DNA from: Microbacterium sp. p3-SID336
GTDB taxonomy: Bacteria > Actinomycetota > Actinomycetes > Actinomycetales > Microbacteriaceae
Direction: 5' to 3'
Assembly (NCBI RefSeq): GCF_025143365.1
Contig: NZ_JALXPE010000011.1
Coordinates: forward strand, 1 to 64,000
DNA: 64,000 nt
The notes beneath the pieces were generated by a model. The model saw nothing but the letters and a program-made list of their open reading frames with translations, was not told where the DNA came from and did no database searches. Positions 17,644 through 26,952 of the stretch are shown here, in pieces; position 1 is the stretch's first letter; the number at the start of each line of letters is the position of its first letter. The position numbers and the translations under genes are program-made.

Positions 17644-18378
17644 TCATCCGAGCCCCGACTCCTCGGTGCGCACGAGGATGCAGCCGCACTCGGGGCACGA
17701 CACCACGGCATCAGCCGGGGCGCGCCGGATCTCGTTGAGGTCGGTGCCCGGCAGCATCATGCGACAACCCTCGCACGTGCCACGGGTGAGGAGCGCGGCC
17801 CCCGCACTGTTCTGCGCACGACGGTCGTACTCCGCCAGCAGCGGCGCGGGGACGGTGGCGGCCACGGCCTCGCGGTCTCGCGCCAGCTGCGTGCCGAGCT
17901 CGGTCGCGGCGGCCACATCCGCCTTGCCCTGCGTGGTCAGCGCCGTGCCCTCGGCCGTGGTGATGTCGAGCAGTGCCTGCTGTGCGGCGACGGCGGCATC
18001 GGCCTCTTCGACACGTCCCATCACGTCGAGCTCGGCGTCCTCCAGGTCGCTCAGCCGCTTGGCGAGGCTGGCCAGCTCGTGCTCCAGCGCCTGCGCCTCT
18101 TTCGCGTTGGTCGCCGCCGCGAGCCGTGCGGTGTCGCGGTCGCGACGCTGCTCGGCAAGCTTCACGTCGGACTCCAGGCGGGCGAGTTCTGCACGCGCAT
18201 CGTCACGGGCACCGGTGAGCACGGTGAGCTCCCGGAGCTGCTCCTGGCGGATGGCGACGAGCTCGGAGATCCGGCCCGCCTGGCTCGGCTGCGTGCGTGC
18301 GCGCTCCGCCTGCGCGATGCGCCGGTCGAGGTCCGCGATGTCGAGCAGGGTGCGCTGGTTCTCCGGGGTGGCGTTCAC
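17644..18378 (-). CDS. Coiled-coil protein with C-terminal C4 zinc ribbon (zf-RING_7 family)
   Basis: A 244-residue protein whose residues 10-165 form long charged heptad helices typical of coiled coil. It ends in a zinc ribbon with two CxxC pairs, CEGC and CPEC, about 24 residues apart. Relatives such as mycobacterial Rv2229c are of unknown function; a nucleic-acid or adaptor role is often suggested. The start is GTG at 18378 with TAGATT (complement of 18386-18391) seven bases upstream, predicting a leaderless mRNA. The polymerase-like gene follows in the same direction. Confidence 0.88.
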   Translation of the reverse strand: MNATPENQRTLLDIADLDRRIAQAERARTQPSQAGRISELVAIRQEQLRELTVLTGARDDARAELARLESDVKLAEQRRDRDTARLAAATNAKEAQALEHELASLAKRLSDLEDAELDVMGRVEEADAAVAAQQALLDITTAEGTALTTQGKADVAAATELGTQLARDREAVAATVPAPLLAEYDRRAQNSAGAALLTRGTCEGCRMMLPGTDLNEIRRAPADAVVSCPECGCILVRTEESGLG

Positions 18379-18414
18379 GCTCTCAAATCTAGTCGCTGCA
18401 CGGCCGCACGCCCA

Positions 18415-18798
18415 TCAGCCGAGGTCGCCGTCGACGTAGAACCACGTCCGGTCCTCTCGCACGAAGCGGCTGCGCTCGCGCAGGGACCCGCGATCGCCGC
18501 CCTGCTGCCAGAAGGCCTCGAACTCCACGATCCCCTCCGCGTCGAACGGACCACCAGCCTCCCGGTCGAGCACGAGCAGGCGCCACCACTCGAGTCCCGG
18601 CTCGAACTCGATCGTGCGCGGGCGGGTGCGGGGGTGCCAGGTGCGCTGGAGATGGGCCGCGTCCTCCCGAGTGAAAGCGGTGTAGCGCGAGCGCATCAGC
18701 CGCTCGGCCGTTGGTGCGGGCGCTCCCGCGAGCAGCGGGCCGCAGCAGGCGTCGAAGCTGTCCCCGGAGAAGCAGGGGCAGCGGAGCACACCGGTCAT
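18415..18798 (-). CDS. YchJ family protein (UPF0225, SEC-C type)
   Basis: A 127-residue protein with the family start CPCFSGDSFDACCGPLL, a Cys-rich SEC-C-like metal-binding motif, followed by RLMRSRYTAFTREDAAHLQRTW and FEAFWQQGG. The fold is NTF2-like. The function of YchJ proteins is unknown. Its ATG overlaps the stop codon of the upstream membrane-protein gene (ATGA at 18795-18798), so translation is coupled. Confidence is high for the family and none for a specific role. Confidence 0.88.
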   Translation of the reverse strand: MTGVLRCPCFSGDSFDACCGPLLAGAPAPTAERLMRSRYTAFTREDAAHLQRTWHPRTRPRTIEFEPGLEWWRLLVLDREAGGPFDAEGIVEFEAFWQQGGDRGSLRERSRFVREDRTWFYVDGDLG

Positions 18799-19172
18799 GA
18801 GAGCGCGACGATCAGGGTCATGCCGGCCAGCATCGCGCACACGGGCGTCATCGTCCACCGCTCGGCGGCGCTGCGTGAGATCCCGTTGAGCACGATGCCC
18901 AGCACGAAGTAGCCGAACAGCACCCAGGTCCCCGCCACGACCAGCACGCTGTGCGAGCCCGGCAGCAGGCCGCCGCGGGAGAGCAGCACGATCGCGAACA
19001 CGGCGTAGAGCACGACCGACACCGCGCTGCCGATGCGCAGCCGCAGAGGCAGCACACGATGCGCGCCGCCCCAGGCCAGACGGCCCCACGGCGCGCCGCA
19101 GATCAGTGCGATCTGGAACACCGTGAGCGCCGCCAGCACGGCGAGGGCGACCACGAGCGCGAAGGGCGTCAT
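18795..19172 (-). CDS. Small four-helix integral membrane protein of unknown function
   Basis: A 125-residue protein with four predicted membrane helices: residues 4-26, about 47-68, 78-98 and 106-124. It contains GAPWGRLAWGGAHRVLP between helices one and two, a pattern seen in many actinobacterial hypothetical proteins. No catalytic residues are apparent. It precedes and overlaps the YchJ-type gene. Confidence 0.78.
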   Translation of the reverse strand: MTPFALVVALAVLAALTVFQIALICGAPWGRLAWGGAHRVLPLRLRIGSAVSVVLYAVFAIVLLSRGGLLPGSHSVLVVAGTWVLFGYFVLGIVLNGISRSAAERWTMTPVCAMLAGMTLIVALS

Positions 19173-19200
19173 GCCGCGCCCCTCCTGTCACGGCGGGCGA

Positions 19201-19725
19201 TCATGCGGGGGCCTCCACGTCGTCGAGCCAGCCAAGGGCGAGCCGATGGGACCGGAGCCCGTACTCCAGCGTCGCGCGACGATAGCGATACACCTCGGCC
19301 ACTGCGGTCGGCACGTCCGTCGCGTCGAGCTCGTCGGCCAGTGCGGACAGTCGCGCGTGGTCCTCGGCGAGCCGCGCCCGGATGACCGCGACGGCGTCCT
19401 CGCGGGCCGCGGAGGGGAGGCTGCCGAGCAGGTAGACGCGGGCCAGCATCAGCTGTTCGGGGTCGGCCCCGGTCAGCGGCGAGGTCATCCACTCGCGCCA
19501 GGCAGCGCGCCCGCTCTCGGAGACCGCGTAGAGCTTCCGCCGGCGGCCGCCGTGATGCGCGTCCTCCGGCACCGCCCACCCCTGGGTCTCGAGCTGCCGG
19601 AGCGCTCGCTGGATGCTGCCGAAGCTCGCCGCATAGAAGAGCGAGACGCCGGCCCGGAAGCGCTTGTGCAGGTCGTACAGCGTGAGCGGACCGTCGAGGA
19701 GGAGCCCGAGGATGAGGAACTGCAT
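19201..19725 (-). CDS. PadR family transcriptional regulator
   Basis: A 174-residue regulator. The first 90 residues form the PadR winged helix (ILGLLLDGPLTLYDLHKRF, FGSIQRALRQLETQGW, GRRRKLYAVSESGRAAW). The rest is the helical PadR C-terminal dimerisation domain. PadR proteins usually repress a neighbouring detoxification or transport gene. The divergent gene is an aldo/keto reductase and the 72-base shared region carries a GATATAC direct repeat. TATATC (complement of 19733-19738) lies seven bases before the ATG, so the regulator is probably leaderless and may be autoregulated through the same repeat. Confidence 0.9.
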   Translation of the reverse strand: MQFLILGLLLDGPLTLYDLHKRFRAGVSLFYAASFGSIQRALRQLETQGWAVPEDAHHGGRRRKLYAVSESGRAAWREWMTSPLTGADPEQLMLARVYLLGSLPSAAREDAVAVIRARLAEDHARLSALADELDATDVPTAVAEVYRYRRATLEYGLRSHRLALGWLDDVEAPA

Positions 19726-19732
19726 GGCTATA

Positions 19733-19754
19733 GATATACCCCTGAGTGATATAC
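19733..19754. promoter_or_regulatory. GATATAC direct repeat in the PadR / aldo-keto reductase intergenic region
   Basis: GATATAC occurs at 19733-19739 and 19748-19754, a start-to-start distance of 15 bases. The first copy overlaps the likely -10 of the PadR gene on the minus strand; the second overlaps TATACA (19750-19755), a possible -10 for the aldo/keto reductase on the plus strand. It is a candidate PadR operator. Confidence 0.5.
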
Positions 19755-19797
19755 AGAGGCAAGGTTACGCTGAAGAGACGCCCCCGAAGGAGAACCG

Positions 19798-20637
19798 ATG
19801 ACCGCCGTCCCCACCTTCACCGCCCACAACGGCTTCGCGCTCCCCGCCATCGGCCTCGGCACCTACCGACTCACCGGCGACGCGGGTGCCGCCGCGGTCG
19901 CCGCCGCCATCGACGCCGGCTACCGCCTCATCGACAGCGCGTTCAACTACGAGAACGAGGGGTCCGTGGGCCGCGGTGTCGCCGCCGCCGCGGTCGCCCG
20001 CGACCAGGTCATCGTCACCACCAAGCTGCCCGGTCGCCACCATCCCGCCGCGCTGGCGCCGTCGAGCATCGAGGAGAGCCGTTCCCGCCTGGGACTCGAC
20101 GCGACCGACCTGCACCTGATCCACTGGCCCAATCCGAGCCAGGACGAGTACGTCGAGGCATGGACCGCTCTGGTCGACGCGCAGGCGCGCGGCGTCGTGC
20201 GGCAGATCGGGGTGTCGAACTTCCTTCCCGAGCACCTCGACCGCATCGAGCGCGAGACCGGCGTGCGACCCGTCGTCAACCAGATCGAGGTGCACCCCTA
20301 CTTCCCGCAGGAGGAGCAGCTGGCCGCGCATCGCGAACTCGGCATCCTCACCGAGGCCTGGAGTCCGCTCGGTCGCGCGGCGGCCGTCCTCGACGAGCCG
20401 GTCATCCGCGAGGTGGCCGCAGCGCACGGCATCACGCCAGCGCAGACCGTCCTCGCCTGGCACACCGCGCGCGGGACGGTGGCGATCCCGAAGGCCTCCT
20501 CGACGGCGCATCAGACCGCGAACCTCGCCGCCGCCGCTGTGCACCTCGACGATGCGGAGGTCGCCGCCATCACGGGGCTCGGCCGCCCGGATGGGCGGCT
20601 CTTCGGGGCGGACCCCGCCACGCACGAGGAGTCGTAG
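19798..20637 (+). CDS. Aldo/keto reductase
   Basis: A 279-residue NADPH-dependent oxidoreductase of the AKR5-like group, close in pattern to 2,5-diketo-D-gluconate reductases. The catalytic tetrad is visible: Asp and Tyr in DSAFNYENE, Lys in VTTKLPG and His in LIHWPNP. The NADPH-binding end has AIPKASS. The physiological substrate cannot be read from sequence. The GGAG site at about 19786-19790 places the ATG. It is divergent from a PadR regulator that probably controls it. Confidence 0.93.
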   Translation: MTAVPTFTAHNGFALPAIGLGTYRLTGDAGAAAVAAAIDAGYRLIDSAFNYENEGSVGRGVAAAAVARDQVIVTTKLPGRHHPAALAPSSIEESRSRLGLDATDLHLIHWPNPSQDEYVEAWTALVDAQARGVVRQIGVSNFLPEHLDRIERETGVRPVVNQIEVHPYFPQEEQLAAHRELGILTEAWSPLGRAAAVLDEPVIREVAAAHGITPAQTVLAWHTARGTVAIPKASSTAHQTANLAAAAVHLDDAEVAAITGLGRPDGRLFGADPATHEES

Positions 20638-20652
20638 CGGCGCGGGTCTCCG

Positions 20653-21606
20653 TCAGGAGCGGAGGGACTCCACCACGGCGGCCAGCGCCGCACCGGACTG
20701 CTGGAGCTGGCCGAGTTCGTGCGCGGAGAACGAGGTGCTGCGGATCGGCTCCGCGCCCGCCGCGCTCACGATCGACGGGACCGAGAGGGCGACGCCGTCA
20801 AGTCCGTGGAAGTCCCGCAGCACCGTGCTCACGGGCATCACCGCGTGCTCGTCGCGCAGGATGGCCTCGACGATCCTGGCGCTCGACAGTCCGATGGCGT
20901 AGTTCGTCGCGCCCTTGCCGCGGATGACCTTGTAGGCCGCGTCGCGCACATCCACCGCGATCTCGTCGAGCTCCGCAAGCGAGAACCTCGGGTGGTCCGG
21001 CGTCTCCCACTCCAGGATCGGGACGGTGCCGATCGTGGCCCGCGACCACAGCGGGAACTCCGTATCCCCGTGCTCGCCGATGATGTACGCGTGCACGCTC
21101 GCGGTCGACACCCCGGCCCGCTCCGCGAGCTTCCAGCGCAGACGCGAGGTGTCGAGCACCGTACCGGAGGCGAAGATGCGCTGCGGCGGGAGCCCGGTCT
21201 CCTGCTGCGCGATGACCGTGAGCACGTCGCAGGGGTTCGTGACGATCACGTAGACCGCGTTCGGGGCGACGGCGAGCAGCTCCGGCATCATGCGACGGAT
21301 GATGCCCGCGTTCACGCCCGCGAGCTCGATGCGCGTCTGGCCGGGATCCTGCTTCGCGCCCGCCGTGATCACCACGACGTGCGAGCCCGCGGCGACCGAG
21401 ATGTCGCTGCCCCCGGTGATGTCGCTGGTGCCGGTGAACTGCGTGCCGTGTGCGAGGTCGAGCACCTCGGCCTCCACCTTCTCGGCCGCGATGTCATAGA
21501 GCGCGATATGTCTGGCCGAGCCGCGGATCAGCGCGGCGTACGCGACGCTGGAGCCGACGCTGCCGGCACCGACGACCGTGAGCTTCGAGTTCTCGATGAT
21601 CTCCAT
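20653..21606 (-). CDS. ldh: L-lactate dehydrogenase
   Basis: A 317-residue NAD-dependent enzyme interconverting pyruvate and L-lactate. It has the Rossmann start TVVGAGSVGSSVAY, the substrate-specificity loop GAKQDPGQTR (Gln rather than the Arg of malate dehydrogenase), IVTNPCDVLT and the catalytic histidine in GEHGDTEFPLWS. CAGGAT (complement of 21613-21618) lies six bases before the ATG, predicting a leaderless transcript. It is convergent with the aldo/keto reductase, 15 bases apart, without a visible terminator. Confidence 0.96.
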   Translation of the reverse strand: MEIIENSKLTVVGAGSVGSSVAYAALIRGSARHIALYDIAAEKVEAEVLDLAHGTQFTGTSDITGGSDISVAAGSHVVVITAGAKQDPGQTRIELAGVNAGIIRRMMPELLAVAPNAVYVIVTNPCDVLTVIAQQETGLPPQRIFASGTVLDTSRLRWKLAERAGVSTASVHAYIIGEHGDTEFPLWSRATIGTVPILEWETPDHPRFSLAELDEIAVDVRDAAYKVIRGKGATNYAIGLSSARIVEAILRDEHAVMPVSTVLRDFHGLDGVALSVPSIVSAAGAEPIRSTSFSAHELGQLQQSGAALAAVVESLRS

Positions 21607-21669
21607 GCGCTCATCCTGGCAGCGGCGGCCGCGCAGCGGGAGGGTCGACGCCGGACATTCGCGCGACGC

Positions 21670-22557
21670 TCAGACGGCGGCGGCCACAGCCTCCTGCGCT
21701 GTCGGATGCGTGAAGGCGAAGCCCGTCCGTTCCAGCACCGTCGGCCGCACGTCCGCATCCGGCAGCAGCAGCGACACAGCCGCGTCACCCAGGGCCAGGC
21801 GCAGCGCCCACGCGGGAGCCGGGAGCCAGAACGGCCGGTGCATGCGGACGGCGAGAGCACGTCCGATGTCGTTGGCCGTGGCGGGTGTCGGTCCCGTCAG
21901 GTTCACCGGACCGGCGATGCGCTCGTCGATCACGTGACGGATGCCGCGCACCTCGTCGGTGAGGGAGATCCACGGCCAGACCTGGTCCCCGCCGCCGAGC
22001 GGTCCCGCGACGCCGAGCCGGGTGAGCGTGATCATGGGCCGCAGGACGCCGCGGCGGTGGATGACGGGAGCCGTACGGAGCAGCGCCACCGGGGTGTGGT
22101 CCTCGGCCCGTCGGGCCGCATCCTCCCAGCGCACGGTGAGGTCGGCGAGGAACGTGTCGCCCGCCGCCGAGTCCTCGGTGAGGACCTCGCCGGGCGCGGA
22201 GCCGTAGTACCCCACGGCGGAGGCCGAGACGAAGGCCGGCGCGTCCGTGCGCAGGGCCCGCAGCGCGGTGGTGAGCGTGTGCGTCGCATCCAGGCGGGAC
22301 TCGACCAGCTCGCGCTTGTAGCGCGGCGTCCACGGCAGGCGCCCCACACTCGCGCCGCCGAGTGCCACGACGGCCTCGGCCCCCGCGAGCACCTCGGGGT
22401 TGAGGGCGCTCACCCCCGGCATCCACTGCACCTCGCCGTCGTCGCGCGGAGGGCGCCGGACGAGCGTCGTCACCTCGACGCCGTCGCCGCGCAGGGAGTC
22501 CCTCAGCGCGGATCCGATCAATCCCGATGCCCCGCTGATCACGATGCGTCGCGTCAT
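21670..22557 (-). CDS. TIGR01777 family NAD(P)-binding oxidoreductase (YfcH-like, DUF1731)
   Basis: A 295-residue extended short-chain dehydrogenase. It has the nucleotide-binding GASGLIGSAL, AVVALGGASVG, the SxnYxxxK-like region SASAVGYYG, WPWISLTDEV and the C-terminal DUF1731 segment (RPTVLERTGFAFTHP). Members are annotated as epimerases or possible cell-division inhibitors (SulA-like), but the reaction is not established. The ATG at 22557 is placed by the conserved start MTRRIVISGASG. It lies between tRNA-Val and ldh on the same strand. Confidence 0.9.
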   Translation of the reverse strand: MTRRIVISGASGLIGSALRDSLRGDGVEVTTLVRRPPRDDGEVQWMPGVSALNPEVLAGAEAVVALGGASVGRLPWTPRYKRELVESRLDATHTLTTALRALRTDAPAFVSASAVGYYGSAPGEVLTEDSAAGDTFLADLTVRWEDAARRAEDHTPVALLRTAPVIHRRGVLRPMITLTRLGVAGPLGGGDQVWPWISLTDEVRGIRHVIDERIAGPVNLTGPTPATANDIGRALAVRMHRPFWLPAPAWALRLALGDAAVSLLLPDADVRPTVLERTGFAFTHPTAQEAVAAAV

Positions 22558-22676
22558 GGTGCTCGTCCCCTCCCCCTCGCACCGAATGCTCTGACCGCCC
22601 ACGGTACTCGCTGCGAGCCGCGGCACGGAGTCCGAAGCGGGCGCAGCGCAGGCCAGGAGGCGATCACGGGAGGAGG

Positions 22677-22749
22677 TGGGCCCTGCCGGGATCGAACCGA
22701 CGACATCCACGGTGTAAACGTGGCGCTCTACCAGCTGAGCTAAAGGCCC
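22677..22749 (-). tRNA. tRNA-Val (anticodon TAC)
   Basis: A 73-base cloverleaf on the minus strand, beginning GGGCCTTTAGCTCAG and ending AGGGCCCA. The acceptor stem GGGCCTT pairs with AGGGCCC (one G-U). The anticodon stem-loop CCACG-TTTACAC-CGTGG gives anticodon TAC (valine, GUA). The T arm contains GGTTCGATCC. The terminal CCA is not fully encoded, since the sequence continues CCT after the discriminator A. Confidence 0.95.
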
Positions 22750-22901
22750 TGGTGCGCTCAGTCTATCCGGGCAGGGATGCGCACCCGTGTCGTGGAAGAG
22801 GGATAGGCTGAAGTCGGCGCGCGTTGTGCACGGCCGACAAGGCTGCCCGTGTCGCTTCCCGTTTCCTTGGCATGACCTGCCAGCTTGACGAAAGGCTCCC
22901 C

Positions 22902-25628
22902 GTGACCGTCCACGATCAGGATCCGTACTCTCAGGGCCCCCTCGACAGCGATCCGGAGGAGACCGGCGAGTGGCAGCAGTCGCTCGATGAGCTGGTGGAT
23001 GCCAAGGGCCACGGCCGTGGCCGCGAGATCATGCTCAGCCTGCTCAAGCGCTCCAAGGAGCTGCACCTGAACGTGCCGATGGTGCCGACCACGGACTACA
23101 TCAACACCATCGCCCCGGAGAACGAGCCGGAGTTCCCCGGCGACGAGGAGATCGAGCGCCGCTACCGCGCCTGGATCCGGTGGAACGCGGCGATCACGGT
23201 GCACCGTGCGCAGCGCCCCGGGATCGGCGTCGGCGGGCACATCTCCACGTACGCCTCGTCTGCCGCACTGTACGAGGTGGGCTTCAACCACTTCTTCAAG
23301 GGTGCGGACCACCCGGGCGGCGCAGACCAGATCTTCATCCAGGGCCACGCCTCCCCCGGCACCTACGCCCGCTCGTTCCTCGAAGGGCGTCTGACCGAGG
23401 ACCAGCTCGACGGCTTCCGCCAGGAGAAGTCGCACGCGCCGCACGGCATCCCGTCGTACCCGCACCCGCGCCTGATGCCCGAGTACTGGCAGTTCCCGAC
23501 CGTGTCGATGGGTCTGGGCCCGATCAACGCGATCTACCAGGCGATGTCGAACAAGTACCTCGAGAACCGCGGCATCAAGGACACCTCGCAGTCGCACGTC
23601 TGGGCCTTCCTCGGCGACGGCGAGATGGACGAGGTCGAGAGCCGCGGGCAGCTGCAGGTCGCCGCGAACGAGGGCCTCGACAACCTCACCTTCATCGTGA
23701 ACTGCAACCTGCAGCGTCTCGACGGCCCGGTCCGCGGCAACGGCAAGATCGTGCAGGAGCTCGAGTCGTTCTTCCGCGGTGCCGGCTGGAACGTCATCAA
23801 GGTGGTCTGGGGCCGCGAGTGGGACGATTTGCTCGCCCGCGACACCGACGGCGCGCTGCTGAACCTCATGAACGTCACCCCCGACGGCGACTACCAGACC
23901 TACAAGGCCGAGTCCGGCGCCTACATCCGCGAGCACTTCTTCGGTCGCGACGAGCGCGCCGCTGCGCTCGTGAAGGACTACTCGGACGACGACATCTGGA
24001 ACCTCAAGCGCGGCGGTCACGACTACCGCAAGGTCTACGCGGCGTTCAAGGCCGCGACCGAGCACAAGGGCAAGCCCACCGTCATCCTCGCGAAGACCGT
24101 CAAGGGCTACGGCCTCGGTCCGCACTTCGAGGGCCGCAACGCGACCCATCAGATGAAGAAGATGACGCTGGACAACCTCAAGACGTTCCGCGACGCGATG
24201 CACATCCCGATCACGGACGCGCAGCTCGAGGAGAACCCGTACCTTCCCCCGTACTACAACCCGGGACCGCAGGACGAGACGATCCAGTACATGCTCGAGC
24301 GTCGTCGCGCGCTCGGCGGCTTCCTCCCGGAGCGCCGTTCGACCCACGTCGGGCTCTCCCTGCCGGACGACGCGGCGTACGCCCTGCCCAAGAAGGGCTC
24401 CGGCACGCAGGAGATCGCCACCACCATGGCGTTCGTCCGCCTCCTGAAGGACCTGCTGCGCACGAAGGAGTTCGGCCACCGCATCGTGCCGATCATCCCC
24501 GACGAGGCACGTACGTTCGGCATGGACGCGTACTTCCCGACCGCGAAGATCTACAACCCCAACGGCCAGCACTACACGTCGGTCGACCGCGAGCTGCTCC
24601 TGGCGTACAAGGAGAGCCCGCAGGGTCAGATCGTGCACGTCGGCATCAACGAGGCGGGCGCCCTCGCGGCCTTCACCGCCGCGGGCACGTCGTACTCGAC
24701 GCACGGCGAGCCGCTGATCCCGATCTACATCTTCTACTCGATGTTCGGCTTCCAGCGCACCGGCGACGCCCAGTGGGCTGCCGGCGACCAGATGGCGCGC
24801 GGCTTCATCATCGGCGCCACCGCCGGTCGCACCACCCTCACGGGTGAGGGCCTGCAGCACGCCGACGGCCACTCGCACCTGCTCGCGGCCACCAACCCGG
24901 CCACCGTGTCGTATGACCCGGCCTACGGCTACGAGATCGCGCACATCGTCCGCTCCGGTCTGGAGCGCATGTACGGCGGGAATCACGAGGACCCGAACGT
25001 CATGTACTACCTCACGGTGTACAACGAGCCGCTGGTCCAGCCCGCCGAGCCTGCGGACGTCGACGTGGACGGCATCGTCCGCGGCATCCACCGCGTCTCG
25101 GTCGGCGAGGGCGACGGTCCCCGCGCGCAGCTGTTCGCGTCGGGCGTCGGCCTGCCGTGGGCGCTGGAGGCGCAGGAGCTGCTCAAGAACGACTGGGGTG
25201 TGATCGCCGACGTGTGGTCCGTCACGTCGTGGACCGAGCTGCGCCGCGACGGCCTCGCCGCCGACGAGCACAACTTCCTGCACCCCGAGCAGGAGCCGCG
25301 CACGGCCTACCTGACGCAGAAGCTGCAGGGCGCCGAGGGCCCGGTCGTCGCGGTGAGCGACTTAATGCACGCGGTGCAGGACCAGATCCGTCCGTGGGTC
25401 CCGAACCGCTTCGCCACGCTCGGCGCCGACGGCTTCGGCTTCTCGGACACCCGCGCCGCGGCGCGTCGCTTCTTCAAGATCGACGGTCCGTCGATCGTGG
25501 TGCGCACGCTGCAGTCGCTGGCCGAGGAGGGCACCGTCGACCGCTCGCTCGCGGCGCAGGCGATCGAGAAGTACCGTCTGCACGATGTGAACGCCGGCAC
25601 CAGCGGCAACGCAGGCGGCGAGAGCTGA
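22902..25628 (+). CDS. aceE: Pyruvate dehydrogenase E1 component, homodimeric type
   Basis: A 908-residue AceE that decarboxylates pyruvate with thiamine diphosphate and passes the acetyl group to lipoyl E2. The TPP-binding motif runs from [15 protein letters not shown] to IVNCNLQ, with [19 protein letters not shown] earlier and [14 protein letters not shown] in the second domain. The GTG at 22902 is chosen because AAAGG lies at 22891-22895 and it gives the family N-terminus ([17 protein letters not shown]). TAGGCT at 22804-22809 is a plausible -10 element, with a leader of about 85 bases. E2 and E3 genes are not adjacent. The next gene, a FasR-like regulator, begins six bases downstream. Confidence 0.97.
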   Translation: MTVHDQDPYSQGPLDSDPEETGEWQQSLDELVDAKGHGRGREIMLSLLKRSKELHLNVPMVPTTDYINTIAPENEPEFPGDEEIERRYRAWIRWNAAITVHRAQRPGIGVGGHISTYASSAALYEVGFNHFFKGADHPGGADQIFIQGHASPGTYARSFLEGRLTEDQLDGFRQEKSHAPHGIPSYPHPRLMPEYWQFPTVSMGLGPINAIYQAMSNKYLENRGIKDTSQSHVWAFLGDGEMDEVESRGQLQVAANEGLDNLTFIVNCNLQRLDGPVRGNGKIVQELESFFRGAGWNVIKVVWGREWDDLLARDTDGALLNLMNVTPDGDYQTYKAESGAYIREHFFGRDERAAALVKDYSDDDIWNLKRGGHDYRKVYAAFKAATEHKGKPTVILAKTVKGYGLGPHFEGRNATHQMKKMTLDNLKTFRDAMHIPITDAQLEENPYLPPYYNPGPQDETIQYMLERRRALGGFLPERRSTHVGLSLPDDAAYALPKKGSGTQEIATTMAFVRLLKDLLRTKEFGHRIVPIIPDEARTFGMDAYFPTAKIYNPNGQHYTSVDRELLLAYKESPQGQIVHVGINEAGALAAFTAAGTSYSTHGEPLIPIYIFYSMFGFQRTGDAQWAAGDQMARGFIIGATAGRTTLTGEGLQHADGHSHLLAATNPATVSYDPAYGYEIAHIVRSGLERMYGGNHEDPNVMYYLTVYNEPLVQPAEPADVDVDGIVRGIHRVSVGEGDGPRAQLFASGVGLPWALEAQELLKNDWGVIADVWSVTSWTELRRDGLAADEHNFLHPEQEPRTAYLTQKLQGAEGPVVAVSDLMHAVQDQIRPWVPNRFATLGADGFGFSDTRAAARRFFKIDGPSIVVRTLQSLAEEGTVDRSLAAQAIEKYRLHDVNAGTSGNAGGES

Positions 25629-25634
25629 CCCTCG

Positions 25635-26855
25635 GTGGCATCATCGTCTGCCGAGGGCATGGACAAGGCCGCGACGCTCACCTGGCTGCGCCGGATCTCC
25701 GGTGACATCGCCTCGGTGACCATCAAGCGGCTGGAGGACACCCTCCCGTGGTACGCCGACATGCCGCCGGCCCGCCGTTCCGCGGTCGGGCTGGTGGCGC
25801 AGGCGGGCATCACGTCGTTCATCCAGTGGTACGACGACCCCACCTCCACACCATGGATCGCGGCGGACATCTTCGCCGCCGCCCCGCGGGAGTTGCTGCG
25901 CAGCGTCAGCCTGCAGCAGACGCTCCAGCTGATCCGCGTCACGGTGGAGGTCACGGAGGAGCGCGTCGCAGGCAAGGGCGAGCACCTGCGTGAGGCCATC
26001 CTGCTGTACTCGCGTGATGTGGCGTTCGCCGCGGCCGACGTGTATGCCCGCGCCGCGGAGGCGCGCGGTCTGTGGGATGCGCGCCTGGAGGCGCTCGTCG
26101 TCGACTCGATCCTCACGGGCGAGGCCGACGAGGAGCTGCCGAGTCGCATCGCCGCACTCGGCTGGCACGGACACGGCGAGGTCGCGGTGCTGGTGGGCAC
26201 GACGCCCCCGCAGTTCGACGTCGATCTCGTCCGCCGCACCGCACGCAAGCTCTCCGTCGACGTGCTGATCGGCGTGCAGGGCTCGCGCCTCGTGCTGGTC
26301 CTCGGCCGCGCCCGCGTGGCGGGGCAGGACGGCGAGGAGGAGGAGCTCGGCTTCCAGGAGATCGCCGCGCGACTCGAGCCCTCGTTCGGTCCCGGCTTCG
26401 TGGTGCTCGGCCCTGAGGTCGCCGCGCTGGTGGACGCGAGCCAGAGCGCGCGTGCGGCCCTCGCCGGTTTCGCCGTCGCCAGGGCCTGGCGCAGTGCGCC
26501 GCGCCCGGTGGAGGCCGACGATCTGCTGCCGGAGCGGGCGCTCGCGGGCGACCCGCTGGCGAAGCAGACGCTGATCGAACGGATCTATCGCCCGCTGCAG
26601 GCGCACTCGACGGATCTCGTGACGACGCTGTGGAGCTACCTCGACAACGGCCGCTCGCTGGAGGCGACCGCGCGCGAGCTGTTCGTGCACCCGAACACCG
26701 TGCGCTATCGGCTCAAGCGCGTGAGCGAGGTCATCGGCTGGGACGCGACGGGACCGCGCGAGGCGCTGATCCTGCAGACCGCGCTGATCCTGGGTTCGAT
26801 CGGCGCCGCGGAGCAGGTGCGTCGACGCCCCGCGCTGCGCCGCACACCCCGCTGA
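25635..26855 (+). CDS. fasR: PucR/CdaR-type regulator upstream of fabD (FasR-like)
   Basis: A 406-residue protein. The C-terminal 60 residues carry a PucR helix-turn-helix: LEATARELFVHPNTVRYRLKRVSEVIG. The middle is a GGDEF-like/CdaR domain and the N-terminus a helical sensor region. In Streptomyces coelicolor a PucR-type protein in the same position (FasR) activates the fabD-fabH-acpP-fabF operon, so this is very probably its ortholog. The GTG at 25635 is six bases after aceE, but the ATG at 25659 (MDKAATLTWLRR) is an alternative. It may be transcribed with aceE, tying acetyl-CoA production to lipid synthesis; that is inference. Confidence 0.88.
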   Translation: MASSSAEGMDKAATLTWLRRISGDIASVTIKRLEDTLPWYADMPPARRSAVGLVAQAGITSFIQWYDDPTSTPWIAADIFAAAPRELLRSVSLQQTLQLIRVTVEVTEERVAGKGEHLREAILLYSRDVAFAAADVYARAAEARGLWDARLEALVVDSILTGEADEELPSRIAALGWHGHGEVAVLVGTTPPQFDVDLVRRTARKLSVDVLIGVQGSRLVLVLGRARVAGQDGEEEELGFQEIAARLEPSFGPGFVVLGPEVAALVDASQSARAALAGFAVARAWRSAPRPVEADDLLPERALAGDPLAKQTLIERIYRPLQAHSTDLVTTLWSYLDNGRSLEATARELFVHPNTVRYRLKRVSEVIGWDATGPREALILQTALILGSIGAAEQVRRRPALRRTPR

Positions 26856-26882
26856 GGGCAGCCGCGTCGGCTGTGCGCCACA

Positions 26883-26907
26883 CACAAGGGTTTCTCGCAA
26901 TCTTGTG
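26883..26907. promoter_or_regulatory. Inverted repeat in the fabD promoter region
   Basis: CACAAG (26883-26888) and CTTGTG (26902-26907) form a perfect inverted repeat with a 13-base spacer, 46 bases before the fabD start and between the FasR-like gene and fabD. It is a candidate FasR operator. I cannot compare it with the Streptomyces site here. Confidence 0.4.
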
Positions 26908-26952
26908 ATGGATCATCCACCGCTCGTCGGCAATCGTTGGCAGACTGGGTGG

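Noticed and set aside
22758..25283. An 841-codon open frame on the minus strand opposite aceE
   Set aside because: It is antisense to a full-length conserved aceE, has a Val/Arg/Leu/Asp-rich translation without motifs, and its start would lie in coding sequence.
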